In this document: in pieces, positions 48,201 to 55,688 of the stretch
Layout of the letters: every line of letters starts with the position of its first letter
Position numbering within the stretch: position 1 is the first letter of the stretch
NCBI RefSeq assembly: GCF_002939305.1
Contig: NZ_MVDI01000001.1
Coordinates: 1,550,001-1,614,000 of the forward strand
Length of the DNA stretch: 64,000 nucleotides
DNA from: Chroococcidiopsis sp. TS-821
GTDB lineage: Bacteria > Cyanobacteriota > Cyanobacteriia > Cyanobacteriales > Chroococcidiopsidaceae
Direction of reading: 5' to 3'
Made by a program: the position numbers and the translations under genes
The notes under the pieces: model-generated
Told to the model about the DNA's origin: nothing
Seen by the model: only the letters and a program-made list of their open reading frames with translations
Databases searched by the model: none

Positions 48201-48972
48201 GAATTTTTGGTTCATCTTTTGGTTGAAAATAGGATATTAGCTCGTCTTGTACATCGCGATCGCGTAACGAAGACACAAAAATCGGCACAGGTTCTAAATT
48301 TCTGTCCTGTAATGCTTGACAAAAAGCATCAATTACACTTATATTGCCTGCTAAGTAATGCGCGCGATAAAACAAAATCCCAACCTTTGGCTTTTCTCCT
48401 GCTCCCCGATTTCTAAACCCTGACCCCTGATAAAAACCTACACGCGGTACAGCTTGGGGTTGTGGCGGATAATAGCTAGTTCCTAGACACGCATCGCAGA
48501 CGAACTGCAAGCCATTGACAATATTTTCTACACCGCCTTCGCTGAAGTAGCGCCAAATTTGATTAACAACGGTCAAAGAAACAGTAGAATGTCCAATTAA
48601 ATGAGGATCGAAAACGTCATCGCCAGGAATCACAATCAGTGATGCTTTGGTACGCTGTACAGTTTCCTGCACGACTTCTAAGCCGTAAGACCAGTAAGAT
48701 CGCCCTCCTAATAACCGCAATATGATAATTTGAGCTTTTTCTAAGATTTCCTCAGCATAGGTATCAATTGTGAGTTGTTGCTGTAGCTGTAACAAATTAG
48801 CAACGCGCAGGGCAGGAAACCCCACTGGTAACTTAGAAATTGCTGCTGCTATGGTTTGAATATCGGTATCTGCCGCAGTCAGAAACACAAGTGGTGCTGG
48901 AGTTTGTTCTAGAAAAATTACGCCTTCTGATTGAGGATTCCAACCTCCTGGCGTGCCATTGATACGATGCAT
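45235..48972 (-). CDS. cobN: Cobaltochelatase subunit CobN
   Basis: A 1245-residue protein of the CobN/ChlH/BchH family. Long conserved segments include VVHVGKHGNLEWLPGKS, YPEVALGALPHLYPFIVNDPGEG and GRNFYSVDIRAIPTETAWD. It inserts Co2+ into hydrogenobyrinate diamide with a AAA+ partner in aerobic cobalamin synthesis. No CobS/CobT is in the window; cyanobacteria are thought to use ChlI/ChlD-like partners. A segment near residues 786-800 (SSLSTNHQPLTTNL) is a translated dispersed repeat (see findings). Start ATG at 48972. Confidence 0.93.
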   Translation of the reverse strand: MHRINGTPGGWNPQSEGVIFLEQTPAPLVFLTAADTDIQTIAAAISKLPVGFPALRVANLLQLQQQLTIDTYAEEILEKAQIIILRLLGGRSYWSYGLEVVQETVQRTKASLIVIPGDDVFDPHLIGHSTVSLTVVNQIWRYFSEGGVENIVNGLQFVCDACLGTSYYPPQPQAVPRVGFYQGSGFRNRGAGEKPKVGILFYRAHYLAGNISVIDAFCQALQDRNLEPVPIFVSSLRDRDVQDELISYFQPKDEPKIQLLLNTTSFSLARLEATLQLDFWEKLDVPVLQAILSSSPVDVWESQFQGLSPRDMAMNVALPEVDGRIISRAVSFKAVQTWNADLETDVVVYEPYGDRIAFVADLAANWVRLRLLPPRQRKIALILANYPNRDGRLANGVGLDTPASCVEILQALQAAGYQVENLPHSGDELMQRLTSGVTNDPEGRLRRVLQSVSWEEYQEYFRSLPLGVQQRICERWGDANYGERKEAIAVSGICLGNVFVGIQPGRGYDVDPALNYHAPDLEPTHEYLAFYYWVRECFGADAVVHVGKHGNLEWLPGKSVALSQECYPEVALGALPHLYPFIVNDPGEGSQAKRRAQAAIVDHLTPPLTRAELHGSLQQLEGLVDEYYEAQSLDPTRLTLIRDRILDLVLQENLHLDLGVASDEQLSISNIDGYLCELKEAQIRDGLHIFGQCPQGRQLRDLIVAIARMPSRDRCGLTQAIAQSWGLDFDPLTADLSQKLSVNEIELLSTKTQQPCHTIGDAVEALEHHATNLIEQILQNVSSLSTNHQPLTTNLTWIRDRLLPSLQQTQQEITNLLRGLDGRYVPSGAAGAPTRGRPEVLPTGRNFYSVDIRAIPTETAWDIGRKAAEALIERYAQENGEYPKTLGLSIWGTSTMRTGGDDIAEALALLGVRPVWDGVSQRVVDLEVLPLSVLGRPRVDVTLRISGFFRDAFANLIDLFDTAVAAVAALDEPPEQNPLAAQVSHETELWQTAGLTLEQASARSRYRIFGSKPGAYGAGLQGLIEAQNWHDDEDLARAYINWSCYAYSRSAQGSAVPEAFAQRLQQMQIVLHNQDNREHDLLDSDDYYQFQGGLTAAVRSLQGKNPQTYFGDNSIPANPRVRQLKEEIARVYRSRVINPKWIAGVMRHGYKGAFEMAATVDYLFAYDATANCVEDHMYQGIANAYLFDPNVQQFIQEKNPWALRDMAERLLEAHQRGLWQNVDREMLENLRALVHHAEASIEKTL
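46589..46621. repeat. Dispersed repeat located inside cobN
   Basis: GATTAGTGG-x-TGGTTAGTGG wording matches the intergenic copy at 35728-35756 (GATTAGTGG-x-TGGTTAGTG). On the cobN strand it encodes a Ser/Thr/Asn/His/Pro-rich segment and keeps the reading frame. Confidence 0.6.
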
Positions 48973-49072
48973 AGTTTTGTTTTATAGAATGCATAATATA
49001 GATTTATGATTTGCAACAGGAAAAAAGCGGCAGTGAAAAGTTATCTAGCCATGTTTTAATAAACCTCAGAGC

Positions 49073-51025
49073 ATGATTCACCCTGAAGATTTGAGTTTTC
49101 GCGGCACTTTGCCCTCAGCAGTTTTTGAACAACTAAGGCAATTGTTGTGTCAAATGGCTCAAGTCGTAGAAACAGAAGCTGTGGTGCTGACACAAGACAT
49201 TCTTTTGTCAATTCCTGTTCCTCAGAAGCAGCAACAATTTGTTGTCATCATATCTCAAGGATTTAGTGCGCTGCTGTTGGGATTTCCAGAGGAACCTGAA
49301 CAATCAAACCTTCAGAATCCAATTATGTCAGATCCTGATGATGCCGCCTACATCTCATCATTGGCTGCGGAATTTTTATCATTTAACGGACAAGAGTCAT
49401 TGCTTGACGTGAATCTTACGTTTGACCGCAATGCGATCGCTGAGTTCATGCGACAGCTCAGTTACAATTTTCAGCACGACGCTCAAGCATACCAAACACT
49501 GGCGCAGTATTGTCAAAGCCTAGAACCTAATGATGCTAGGTTGCAAAGTTACTTTACACTCTTACTGTTATCTATCTTTAATAAAGAGAAAGCATCTGCA
49601 CCACACATAGAATATCCGCACGTATCTGTTTGTCAACCAGTAGAAGATGCGCTCAAAGAGCAGATTGCGCACGAACGGCTACTAAATCAACTTACCAGTC
49701 AAATTCGTCAAAGTTTAGATTTATCCGTCATTCTTTCCACAGCCGTGAACCACGTGCGTAATTTTCTGCAATTGGATCGCTTGATAATTTATCAGTTTGC
49801 ACAAGATAACCCTCCCGAAGGAAGCGCGACCTCGTTGCAGGCGCTTTATTCTAGCAGCGATACCTGGCAAAAACATTCAGGGTGTGTTGTGTACGAAGCC
49901 CGTGCAGCCGAATCAATTCCATCAATGTTGAATTACCGTGAAGCAGGATGTTTTATTCCAACTTCACAATGCTGGGAGAAGTATCGCAAAGGCTTTACCC
50001 TTGCTGTCGATGATATCGAAAAAACCTACGTCCTTTCGCAGTGTCTTCTTGAGTTTTTGCGCGAGAGTCAAGTACGCGCCAAGCTAGTTGCACCAATTGT
50101 CTTTCAAGAAAAGTTGTGGGGGTTACTGATCGCGCATCAATGTTACGAAACCCGCAATTGGCGCGACAGCGAAAAAAACTTAGTGCAAAGAATCGCAGAA
50201 CAACTGGCGATCGCGATTTATCAAGCTGAATTGATGCAATCTTTAACGCGAGAAAAGCAGTTACTCGAACAACGAGTCTCAGAACGCACTCAAGCCCTCC
50301 AAGATGCTTTAATCGCTGCGCAGGCTGCGAACCGTGCCAAAAGTGAATTCTTAGCGACAATGAGTCACGAACTGCGATCGCCACTGACAACAATTATCGG
50401 GTTATCTGCGACGCTGTTACGTTGGTCGTTTGGTAAATTAACCGAGCGTCAGCGACAATATTTAGAAACTATTCACAATAGCGGCGAGCATTTATTAGCA
50501 CTGATCAACGATATTTTAACATTGTCCGAAGTTGAAGCGGGTAAGACACTGTTAGAGAAAAGCGAGTTTTCCTTAAGCGCGATCGCCGAAGCGAGTTTGC
50601 AGTCGTTTAGAAATATCGCCGCCCGACAAGCCGTCGATCTGCGTTTAGACTTAAGAATTGACGCGTCATGCGATCGCATTACCGCAGATTTTAAACGCGT
50701 GCAGCAAATTCTCTGGAATCTACTCAGCAATGCGGTAAAATTTACTCCAGCTGGCGGGCAAGTGACTTTACGCGCTTGGCTAGAGCAAAATACGGCTGTC
50801 TTTCAAGTAGAAGATACAGGGATCGGCATTCCAACAGAGCAGTTACCACTACTGTTTGAGAAGTTCCAACAGCTAGATACACCCTACCGCCGCCAACACG
50901 AAGGAACAGGACTAGGTTTAGCCCTCACCAAACACTTAGTAGAACTTCACCAAGGACATATCACGGTCGAATCCGTTGTCGGTCATGGTTCAATTTTTAC
51001 AGTTTGGTTGCCTGTGAGTGGCTAG
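49073..51025 (+). CDS. GAF-domain sensor histidine kinase
   Basis: A 650-residue kinase. Residues 1-190 are an unassigned N-terminal region. A GAF domain follows (about 205-385) with phytochrome-like wording (RLIIYQF, YVLSQCLLEFL, VRAKLVAPIVFQEKLWGLLIAH). A coiled coil (395-425) leads to the HisKA box ATMSHELRSPLTTIIG with His432, then HATPase motifs N (ILWNLLSNAVKF), G1 (VEDTGIGIP) and G2 (GTGLGLALTKH). Cys324 sits where cyanobacteriochromes hold their bilin Cys, but the next residue is Leu rather than His. No response regulator adjoins it. It is probably soluble. Confidence 0.88.
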   Translation: MIHPEDLSFRGTLPSAVFEQLRQLLCQMAQVVETEAVVLTQDILLSIPVPQKQQQFVVIISQGFSALLLGFPEEPEQSNLQNPIMSDPDDAAYISSLAAEFLSFNGQESLLDVNLTFDRNAIAEFMRQLSYNFQHDAQAYQTLAQYCQSLEPNDARLQSYFTLLLLSIFNKEKASAPHIEYPHVSVCQPVEDALKEQIAHERLLNQLTSQIRQSLDLSVILSTAVNHVRNFLQLDRLIIYQFAQDNPPEGSATSLQALYSSSDTWQKHSGCVVYEARAAESIPSMLNYREAGCFIPTSQCWEKYRKGFTLAVDDIEKTYVLSQCLLEFLRESQVRAKLVAPIVFQEKLWGLLIAHQCYETRNWRDSEKNLVQRIAEQLAIAIYQAELMQSLTREKQLLEQRVSERTQALQDALIAAQAANRAKSEFLATMSHELRSPLTTIIGLSATLLRWSFGKLTERQRQYLETIHNSGEHLLALINDILTLSEVEAGKTLLEKSEFSLSAIAEASLQSFRNIAARQAVDLRLDLRIDASCDRITADFKRVQQILWNLLSNAVKFTPAGGQVTLRAWLEQNTAVFQVEDTGIGIPTEQLPLLFEKFQQLDTPYRRQHEGTGLGLALTKHLVELHQGHITVESVVGHGSIFTVWLPVSG

Positions 51026-51050
51026 ATGTCAGATTTTTTAAAAGTATAAT

Positions 51051-51740
51051 ATGGTATATAAATTCGACAGTGTAATTGCCAAGTTAAAACAAGGTTTAAT
51101 TGTTTCGTGTCAAGCGCCAGTTGACTCGCCATTACACGATCCAATAGTTATTGCCGCGATTGCACGTGCAGCGGAGAATCAAGGAGCCGTGGGCGTTAGA
51201 ATTGATACGCCTGCACACGTGAGTGCAGTAAAGCAGCGCTGTACAGTACCGATTATTGGACTGTGGAAACAACAAATCCCAGGCTACGACGTGTATATTA
51301 CACCGCAGTTTGCTCATGCTGCCGCGATCGCTCGCGCCGGAGCCGATATTATTGCTATTGACGCCACACAACGCCAACGTCCAGAGGGAGAGACACTAAG
51401 TTCTTTAATTCAACAAATTCACCGTGAACTTGGTAAACCTGTAATGGCAGATGTCGATACGATTGAATCAGCGATCGCGGCGGTTGCTGCGGGTGCAGAT
51501 ATTGTGGGAACAACGCTCTACGGCTACACAAAACAAACGACACACTTATCTCCCCCTGGCTTTGAACTTTTGACACAAATCGTAGAAAAAGTCGCAGTCC
51601 CAGCAATTTGTGAAGGTGGTATTGCTTCTCCCCAAATGGCACGTCAAGCACTCGATCTTGGAGCCTACGCCGTCGTTGTGGGAACAGCCATTACCGGAAT
51701 CGATTATTTAGTAAAGGCATATCGAGCCGCGATCAGTTAG
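51051..51740 (+). CDS. nanE: N-acetylmannosamine-6-phosphate 2-epimerase
   Basis: A 229-residue TIM-barrel epimerase. GLIVSCQAPVDSPLHDP, GVRIDTPAHV, ITPQFAHAAAIARAGADIIAIDAT and ICEGGIASPQMARQALDLGA are NanE motifs. It interconverts ManNAc-6-P and GlcNAc-6-P. No other sialic-acid or amino-sugar catabolic genes adjoin it, so it may serve glycan precursor balance. It starts 26 bp after the histidine kinase. Confidence 0.93.
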   Translation: MVYKFDSVIAKLKQGLIVSCQAPVDSPLHDPIVIAAIARAAENQGAVGVRIDTPAHVSAVKQRCTVPIIGLWKQQIPGYDVYITPQFAHAAAIARAGADIIAIDATQRQRPEGETLSSLIQQIHRELGKPVMADVDTIESAIAAVAAGADIVGTTLYGYTKQTTHLSPPGFELLTQIVEKVAVPAICEGGIASPQMARQALDLGAYAVVVGTAITGIDYLVKAYRAAIS

Positions 51741-51835
51741 AAGCTAGTGACTAGTTAGTAAGTTTTGAGAGGTGGGGATGAGTAACTAGTTATTATTGAC
51801 TAGTGATGAGTTCCAAGTTATATAGAAAACAGTAT

Positions 51836-51901
51836 TCTTCCTCTGCTCCCTCTGCTCCCTCCGCTCCCTCCGCTCCTCCGCTCCTCTGCTTCCTCTGCTC
51901 C
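51836..51901. repeat. CT-rich dispersed repeat abutting a stop codon
   Basis: A run of CTCCCTCTGCTCC and CTCCGCTCC units ends exactly at the stop codon of the minus-strand gene. It resembles the core of the 11198 element. Confidence 0.6.
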
Positions 51902-52834
51902 TCATGCTTGTCGTTTCAAAATCACCATATTTTCCCCAATAACTGGGCTACGTGCGAGTAAATTTCCTTGGGGATCGATAACTTCTAAGTAGATAAAATC
52001 CAGTTCCTTGGCTCGCTCAAACATTTGTGCGGCTAATTTGTCTTGTTGGGATGGTTCTAGGTTGTACCAATCAGTTTTTAATGTCACCGTTAGGCTATTC
52101 GCCGGAAAATTGGCTTGCAATGATTGAATAAAACCATCACCATAGCGATCGCTCACTTCTGCAACTTGCTTTTCAATAGCTGCAATCAAACTCTGTTCAG
52201 GTGTAGGTTCTATCACAGGTAGCATCGGTTCTGTCATTGGCTCAGAAGTACTTTCTGGAAGCACAGGTGAAGGAATTTCTGTAAGTGGTTGTGGTGGTTC
52301 TGGTGCAACTAATTCTGATGGTGCAGCAATTTCAGGTTCTTCTTCTGCTGTGGGTTCAGCGATTAGTTGTGGTGGTTTTGGTGCAACTAGTTCTGATGGT
52401 GCAGGAATTTCAGGTTCTGCTTCTGGTATCGGTTTAGCGATTGGTCGCGGCGATTCTGGTGGTTCTTCCTGAACAACATTCGGTGGTATCTTTGCAACTT
52501 CAGGTGGCGGTGATTTGGGTGATAAAAAAAAGACCGTTGTTCCTACTAAAGCGATCGCAATTCCAGCAATAATACCTGTCAGCGCTGTATCCGAGATTGA
52601 AGTATTTCTGGGTAAAAGATTGCGAATTGTAGCTAAAACTTGACTCCATCCGCGTTGCAGTTGCTCCCAAACGGGTGTCGTCGGTGCTGTTGGTTCAGCT
52701 TCAAGTTTTGTTACCAATTTTTCTAAAATATTAATTGTTCCCCGCAGGAGCCTCACACTCTGTGTTTTGACAAACCCTCGATTTGCTCTTTGCGGTTGTG
52801 AAGATGGCGGTTGCGAATTGGGTGGTTGTGACAT
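51902..52834 (-). CDS. Membrane-anchored proline/glutamate-rich hypothetical protein
   Basis: A 310-residue protein. After a Pro/Gln-rich start, one transmembrane helix lies near residues 100-120 (TGIIAGIAIALVGTTVFFL). A Pro/Glu spacer follows, with an internal repeat unit around APSELVAPKPPQLIAEPTA and APSELVAPEPPQPLTE, then a folded C-terminal domain (about 220-310, ending ARSPVIGENMVILKRQA). It probably projects a small domain into the periplasm. Seen in cyanobacteria, function unknown to me. ATG at 52834 preferred over TTG at 52837. Confidence 0.6.
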   Translation of the reverse strand: MSQPPNSQPPSSQPQRANRGFVKTQSVRLLRGTINILEKLVTKLEAEPTAPTTPVWEQLQRGWSQVLATIRNLLPRNTSISDTALTGIIAGIAIALVGTTVFFLSPKSPPPEVAKIPPNVVQEEPPESPRPIAKPIPEAEPEIPAPSELVAPKPPQLIAEPTAEEEPEIAAPSELVAPEPPQPLTEIPSPVLPESTSEPMTEPMLPVIEPTPEQSLIAAIEKQVAEVSDRYGDGFIQSLQANFPANSLTVTLKTDWYNLEPSQQDKLAAQMFERAKELDFIYLEVIDPQGNLLARSPVIGENMVILKRQA

Positions 52835-52945
52835 CAATCCATACTAAGGCAGTAAATGACACATCAATTAAGTTGCATTATGACGTTGCTGCCTACTCAG
52901 CCTTAATTTATCATTGTGAGGTTTGATTCCCCAATGGTGTGAATT

Positions 52946-53845
52946 ATGCCTCTTAAGCGTCGTCAGTTTGTCTTTCTCAGTGGTATTAGTGGTTTTGGTT
53001 TAGCGTTGTTGAATAAAACTCAGCCCCGCAGCAGCGATCGCAACCCTAATCTCAACTTAGTTTCTCAAGCTCAACCGCTTGCATCCGAACCAATTTTACG
53101 ATTCGTTTCACTAGCCGATACAGGAACTGGTGCTAAAGGTCAATACGCAGTTGCTCAGGCAATGACACAATATCACAAGCAAAATACTTTCGATTTAGCC
53201 GTTTTAGCTGGAGATAATATTTACAACAATGGAGAAATCGAAAAAATAGGCGCAGTTTTTGAACGTCCTTACGAACCTTTATTAAAACAAGGCGTTCAGT
53301 TTCGTGCTTGTTTAGGAAATCACGATATTCGCACCGCAAATGGCGATCCGCAAGTCAAGTATCCAGGATTTAATATGCAAGGGCGCTACTATACCTTCCG
53401 GCGCGATGCTGTGCAATTTTTTGCTTTAGATACTAACAACAATGCTGATTGGACGTCACAATTAGCTTGGTTAGAAACAGAGCTCAGTCGCAGCGATGCA
53501 CCTTGGAAAATTGTGTTTGGACATCACCAAATTTATTCTTCTGGTCATTACGGTGAAAATCAAAAGTTAATCAAAGAATTAACTCCACTCTTTCAGAAAT
53601 ACAATGTGCCGTTATATATCAATGGACACGATCACAACTACGAACGTACCCGTGAAATTAACGGTACAACTTATTTAACTTGCGGCGCTGGCGCTGGCGT
53701 TCGCCCTGTAGGACGTTCCGCATGGACAGAACATTCCGCCGAAAAACTCAGCTTTGCAGCGTACGAAGTGTATCGCGATCGCATCGAAATTTCTGCAATC
53801 GACACGAAAAACAAAGTTTTCGATCGCGGTGTAGTTCAATTATAA
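52946..53845 (+). CDS. Exported metallophosphoesterase (purple acid phosphatase-like)
   Basis: A 299-residue protein. It begins with a twin-arginine type signal (KRRQFVFLSGISGFGLALL). The calcineurin-like fold follows with metal motifs LADTGTG, AGDNIYNNG, GNHDIR, FGHHQ and NGHDHNYER, in the order of the tartrate-resistant acid phosphatase group. It probably releases phosphate from organic esters outside the cytoplasm. It diverges from the Pro/Glu-rich gene. Confidence 0.88.
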   Translation: MPLKRRQFVFLSGISGFGLALLNKTQPRSSDRNPNLNLVSQAQPLASEPILRFVSLADTGTGAKGQYAVAQAMTQYHKQNTFDLAVLAGDNIYNNGEIEKIGAVFERPYEPLLKQGVQFRACLGNHDIRTANGDPQVKYPGFNMQGRYYTFRRDAVQFFALDTNNNADWTSQLAWLETELSRSDAPWKIVFGHHQIYSSGHYGENQKLIKELTPLFQKYNVPLYINGHDHNYERTREINGTTYLTCGAGAGVRPVGRSAWTEHSAEKLSFAAYEVYRDRIEISAIDTKNKVFDRGVVQL

Positions 53846-53888
53846 TTACTTGCTACTCAGCCTCAATATGGAGCGAGCAAAATACCCG

Positions 53889-54719
53889 CTATATAGTAAT
53901 CAACACTTCTGAAATCTTCCCTCGTTTACTGGCGTTTGAGTTAATTGCCCTAGCAGCTTGGATTTCATAAATTTTGAAATCTTTATAGAGTTCTCGAATA
54001 AAAGGACAATCTGAATTAGATTGGATGAGTTTTACCCCTCTTTGAGCTAACTCTACACAGACGTTTTTTAGTCTAATTTGATCGTCTTTATTAAAAGAAT
54101 CGCGGCTGTAAGCAGTAAAGTTGCTAGTTTCACTTAGCGGATGATATGGAGGATCGAAGTACACAAAATCTTCAGAACTTTTCGCATAATTTAAAACTGT
54201 TTCAAATGGCTTTACTTCTATTTGAGCTACTTGCAATGCTTTTGCTACAGCACGCAATACTTCAGGATTACAAATCTGCGGATTTTTGTATTTCCCCATC
54301 GGCACATTAAATTCACCCTTAGAATTTTCCCGATACAAGCCATTGAAGCAAGTTTTATTCAAATAAATTAATCGTGCGGCTCGCTCTACAGAATTTTCTG
54401 TATTATAAGAGCGCATGTAGTAGTAATATTCCTGATTATGGTTTGCTTGATGTTGTTGCAATAAAGAAATAACAGCTTCAACATCATGCTTTATACATAA
54501 GTACGTATTAATTAACTCAGGATTAATATCTGAAAGAAAGGCAGAACTCAGAAAATAATGATTATACAAATAAAAAAAGACAGCACCGCCCCCTAAAAAA
54601 GGCTCGTAGTAGTTGATAATTTTTTGTGGAAACAAAGAAATATACTGTTGAATCAACTTAGTTTTACCACCAGCCCACTTCAAAAATGGTTTTGGGTAAA
54701 TAGGCTCTTGAGTTAACAT
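53889..54719 (-). CDS. DNA adenine methyltransferase, Dam type
   Basis: A 276-residue N6-adenine methylase of the D12 class. Motif X/I reads PFLKWAGGKTKL at 11-22 and YYEPFLGGGAVFF; motif IV is FDPPYHPLSE, with DPPY at 189-192. The family recognises GATC. No restriction enzyme gene adjoins it, so it acts as a solitary methylase. It converges with the metallophosphoesterase (44 bp apart). Confidence 0.9.
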   Translation of the reverse strand: MLTQEPIYPKPFLKWAGGKTKLIQQYISLFPQKIINYYEPFLGGGAVFFYLYNHYFLSSAFLSDINPELINTYLCIKHDVEAVISLLQQHQANHNQEYYYYMRSYNTENSVERAARLIYLNKTCFNGLYRENSKGEFNVPMGKYKNPQICNPEVLRAVAKALQVAQIEVKPFETVLNYAKSSEDFVYFDPPYHPLSETSNFTAYSRDSFNKDDQIRLKNVCVELAQRGVKLIQSNSDCPFIRELYKDFKIYEIQAARAINSNASKRGKISEVLITI

Positions 54720-54954
54720 TAATAAAAAAACAATTTGAGTGCGAAGCTTAACTCAATTGTACAGAAGATTATAGTTATTCAATTTAACACCAAGAGCAAC
54801 AATAGAAGAACAATAAAATTTTCTCTTTTGTCCCCTCTTTGTGACCTTTGTGCCTTAGGGGTTTGTTAAAAAAAATAGTACTTTATAATCAAAACCAACT
54901 GTTATATAATGTTAAACAAATAAGAAAACCTCAAAAATATCTCAATAATACAAG

Positions 54955-55161
54955 ATGTTTGATGGATTTTGGCAAAACATCTCGCGCTACCCCCGCTATT
55001 TTATTACTATTGTCCTAGGGATATTTTTAAACGCGTTTGCGCCACTGGCACCACTATTTAAGCGTCCAGTCACCGCGATCGCCCTCATAGGCATATTTAT
55101 TGGGACGATTGTTTTTATCACATTTACACTGCGTGCCATGCTAGGGATAGATCCGATTTAA
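54955..55161 (+). CDS. DUF751/Ycf33-like small membrane protein
   Basis: A 68-residue hydrophobic protein with two transmembrane segments (RYFITIVLGIFLNAF and IALIGIFIGTIVFITFTLRAML) and a conserved FWQNISRYPRYF start. The family is restricted to cyanobacteria and some plastids; function is not known. It is followed 57 bp later by rbfA on the same strand. Confidence 0.8.
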   Translation: MFDGFWQNISRYPRYFITIVLGIFLNAFAPLAPLFKRPVTAIALIGIFIGTIVFITFTLRAMLGIDPI

Positions 55162-55218
55162 GCACGAGCAAGGAACAATAAGTAAAGACAACATTTAGAG
55201 TGAGGAAGTAGAACCCAA

Positions 55219-55626
55219 ATGGCTACTAGTCGTCGCGTTTCTCGCGTTGCCGAATTAATCAAACGCGAAGTCAGCCAAATGCTACTCCACGACATCAAAG
55301 ACGATCGCGTGGGCGCAGGAATGGTGAGTGTTACAGAAGTCGATGTTTCTGGCGATTTACAACACGCCAAAATCTTTGTCAGTATCTATGGTACTGATGA
55401 AGCACGTGCCGAAACAATGGCAGGTTTAAAATCCGCAACTGGATACGTCCGTAGTGAATTAGGGCAAAGAGTCCGCTTACGGCGAACTCCAGAAATCGTC
55501 TTTCAAGAAGATCGTTCGATCGAGCGCGGTGATAGGGTTCTATCGCTGCTCAATCAACTGAATCAAAGCCGTCAAATGGATGATGCAATCGCAATCGAAG
55601 ATATTGATGAGTTTGATGATGAATAA
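55219..55626 (+). CDS. rbfA: Ribosome-binding factor A
   Basis: A 135-residue KH-fold protein: [39 protein letters not shown] and the [13 protein letters not shown] motif. It matures the 16S rRNA 5' end in the small subunit and helps cold adaptation. The acidic C-terminal tail (DIDEFDDE) is normal for cyanobacteria. Confidence 0.96.
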   Translation: MATSRRVSRVAELIKREVSQMLLHDIKDDRVGAGMVSVTEVDVSGDLQHAKIFVSIYGTDEARAETMAGLKSATGYVRSELGQRVRLRRTPEIVFQEDRSIERGDRVLSLLNQLNQSRQMDDAIAIEDIDEFDDE

Positions 55627-55688
55627 GCGTTAACTGCTAATGGCTTCTAATATAAGCTAGAGCATACACTTTAGCAGTATCTACCATA

